From: Sulfurospirillum arcachonense
GTDB lineage: Bacteria > Campylobacterota > Campylobacteria > Campylobacterales > Sulfurospirillaceae
DNA length: 7,171 nt
Assembly (NCBI GenBank): GCA_015662785.1
Contig: DQTM01000269.1
Span: 1-7,171 of the forward strand
Reading direction: 5' to 3'
The position numbers were made by a program, and so were the translations under genes. This document shows positions 6,645 to 7,171 of this stretch, one piece after another (the first letter of the stretch is position 1; each line of letters begins with the position of its first letter). Under the pieces are notes generated by a model. That model saw only the letters and a list, made by a program, of their open reading frames with translations. It was not told the DNA's origin and did not search any database.

Positions 6645-6890
6645 ATGAAAAAACCCATCCGAATGTGTATCATCTGTAGAGGAAGATATGAACAAAACAC
6701 ACTAATCCGCTTTCAATTACATAATGGAAAACTAATAGAGTTTACTAAAGTAGGACGTAGTAGTTATATTTGTTCGGATTGTATTTTGCTTAATGAAAAA
6801 AAGTTAGTGAAAATACTAAATGGAAAATTTAGATTAAAAAATAAAAAAATAGATGAATTTGGAAATATATTTCCAACTAAGGAGACTTGA
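6645..6890 (+). CDS. ylxR: YlxR-family (DUF448) RNA-binding protein
   Basis: The 81-residue protein has the family pattern: MCIICRGRYEQNTLIRF at the N-terminus, then GRSSYICSDC, and a basic C-terminal tail. YlxR proteins are small RNA-binding proteins usually encoded just before infB; B. subtilis YlxR has been reported to bind and modulate RNase P RNA, and whether this one does is not known. Here the cysteines form two pairs, C8-x-x-C11 and C43-x-x-C46, which could bind zinc. In many relatives the GRGAYVC loop is followed by a more widely spaced Cys. The first ATG (6645) is chosen because MKKPIRMC fits the family; a later in-frame ATG at 6663 is possible. No Shine-Dalgarno sequence precedes either. 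infB starts four bases after its stop. Confidence 0.88.
   Translation: MKKPIRMCIICRGRYEQNTLIRFQLHNGKLIEFTKVGRSSYICSDCILLNEKKLVKILNGKFRLKNKKIDEFGNIFPTKET
6879..6884 (+). promoter_or_regulatory. Ribosome-binding site of infB
   Basis: AAGGAG, the strongest Shine-Dalgarno sequence in the window, lies 10 bases before the infB ATG at 6895 and inside the end of ylxR. Confidence 0.7.
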
Positions 6891-6894
6891 ACGA

Positions 6895-7171
6895 ATGGAC
6901 AAGGTGCGTATTAAAGAGATTGCAGAAGAGCTTGGTATTAGGAGTAAAGAAGTTGTTGAAAAAGCAGCTGATATAGGGTTAGAGGTAAAAGCAGCCAATA
7001 GTTCTGTTACTCCAGAAGATGCTGAAAAGCTTATGAATTATGTCTTGACTGGGGATAAGCCAAAAGAGCCAAAACCAGTTGAAGCTAAGCCAGTGGTAAA
7101 AAAAGCTAAAGTTGAACCTAAAAAGGAAGAGCTAAAGCCAGAAGCTAAAGTTGAACCTAAAAAGGAAGAGC
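6895..7171 (+). CDS. infB: Translation initiation factor IF-2, N-terminal part (cut by window edge)
   Basis: The 92 complete codons visible encode the IF2 N-terminal domain, MDKVRIKEIAEELGIRSKEV onward to about residue 55, with the usual AEELG and VTPEDAEKLM features. A low-complexity linker rich in K, E, P and V follows. IF-2 is the GTPase that brings initiator tRNA to the ribosome; its GTPase domain lies beyond the window. The linker contains a 13-codon repeat, annotated separately. The gene follows ylxR by four bases with AAGGAG upstream, so it probably shares the 6606-6633 promoter. Position after ylxR is the classic infB context. Confidence 0.95.
   Translation, partial: MDKVRIKEIAEELGIRSKEVVEKAADIGLEVKAANSSVTPEDAEKLMNYVLTGDKPKEPKPVEAKPVVKKAKVEPKKEELKPEAKVEPKKEE
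7105..7171 (+). repeat. In-frame 39-bp-period repeat in the infB linker
   Basis: A perfect 28-base repeat occurs at 7105-7132 and 7144-7171, offset by 39 bases, that is 13 codons. Each copy encodes AKVEPKKEE, and LKPE links them. The second copy stops at the window edge, so more copies may follow. Because the period is a multiple of three, changes in copy number would keep the reading frame. Confidence 0.9.

Noticed and set aside
7105..7171. CRISPR-like repeat
   Set aside because: The repeats are in frame within infB, the 11-base spacing is too short for spacers, and the translation is a typical IF-2 linker.

Overview
The window is a compact, AT-rich stretch of bacterial chromosome carrying housekeeping genes. 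Gene content and order (M23 peptidase, minC, lpxC, short tsaB, thrB, ylxR, infB) match, from memory, the lpxC-thrB-infB neighbourhood of Campylobacter jejuni and Helicobacter pylori. The low GC, short intergenic gaps and the gene set suggest a free-living Campylobacterota such as Sulfurimonas or a relative. The genus is an inference; the phylum is fairly secure. There is no sign of phage, insertion sequence, CRISPR, rRNA or tRNA.

Layout. At the left edge is the C-terminal end of an unrecognised membrane protein on the + strand (1-165). It overlaps tail to tail by 35 bp with a minus-strand MFS transporter (131-1303). A divergent promoter region of about 105 bp (1304-1408) separates that transporter from a long + strand cluster. 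The cluster holds a DHH/DHHA1 phosphoesterase of the NrnA type (1409-2344), a 27-codon small ORF (2346-2429), an M23 metallopeptidase (2426-3793), minC (3790-4380), lpxC (4383-5267), tsaB (5264-5722) and thrB (5725-6603). Junctions inside it are 4-base overlaps or gaps of 1-2 bases, so it looks like one translationally coupled operon. After a 41-bp gap with its own strong promoter come ylxR (6645-6890) and the start of infB (6895 to the right edge).

How the genes fit together. The cluster joins nanoRNA/pAp turnover (NrnA), peptidoglycan trimming (M23), division-site selection (MinC), the committed step of lipid A synthesis (LpxC), the tRNA t6A modification partner TsaB, threonine synthesis (ThrB), and an RNA-binding protein plus initiation factor 2 (YlxR, IF-2). 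The common theme is envelope growth and translation, but the link is genomic grouping and not one pathway.

Nothing here looks like an undescribed system. The most unusual point is tsaB. Its conserved N-terminus is encoded upstream of the first ATG, and no ATG, GTG or TTG exists in frame. The best-placed start is an AUA codon at 5264, within an ATAA overlap with the lpxC stop, where a normal operon would have ATGA. Other points of interest are two probable leaderless or near-leaderless transcripts (the MFS gene and ylxR), the 27-codon ORF bridging two genes, and an in-frame 39-bp-period repeat in the infB linker.
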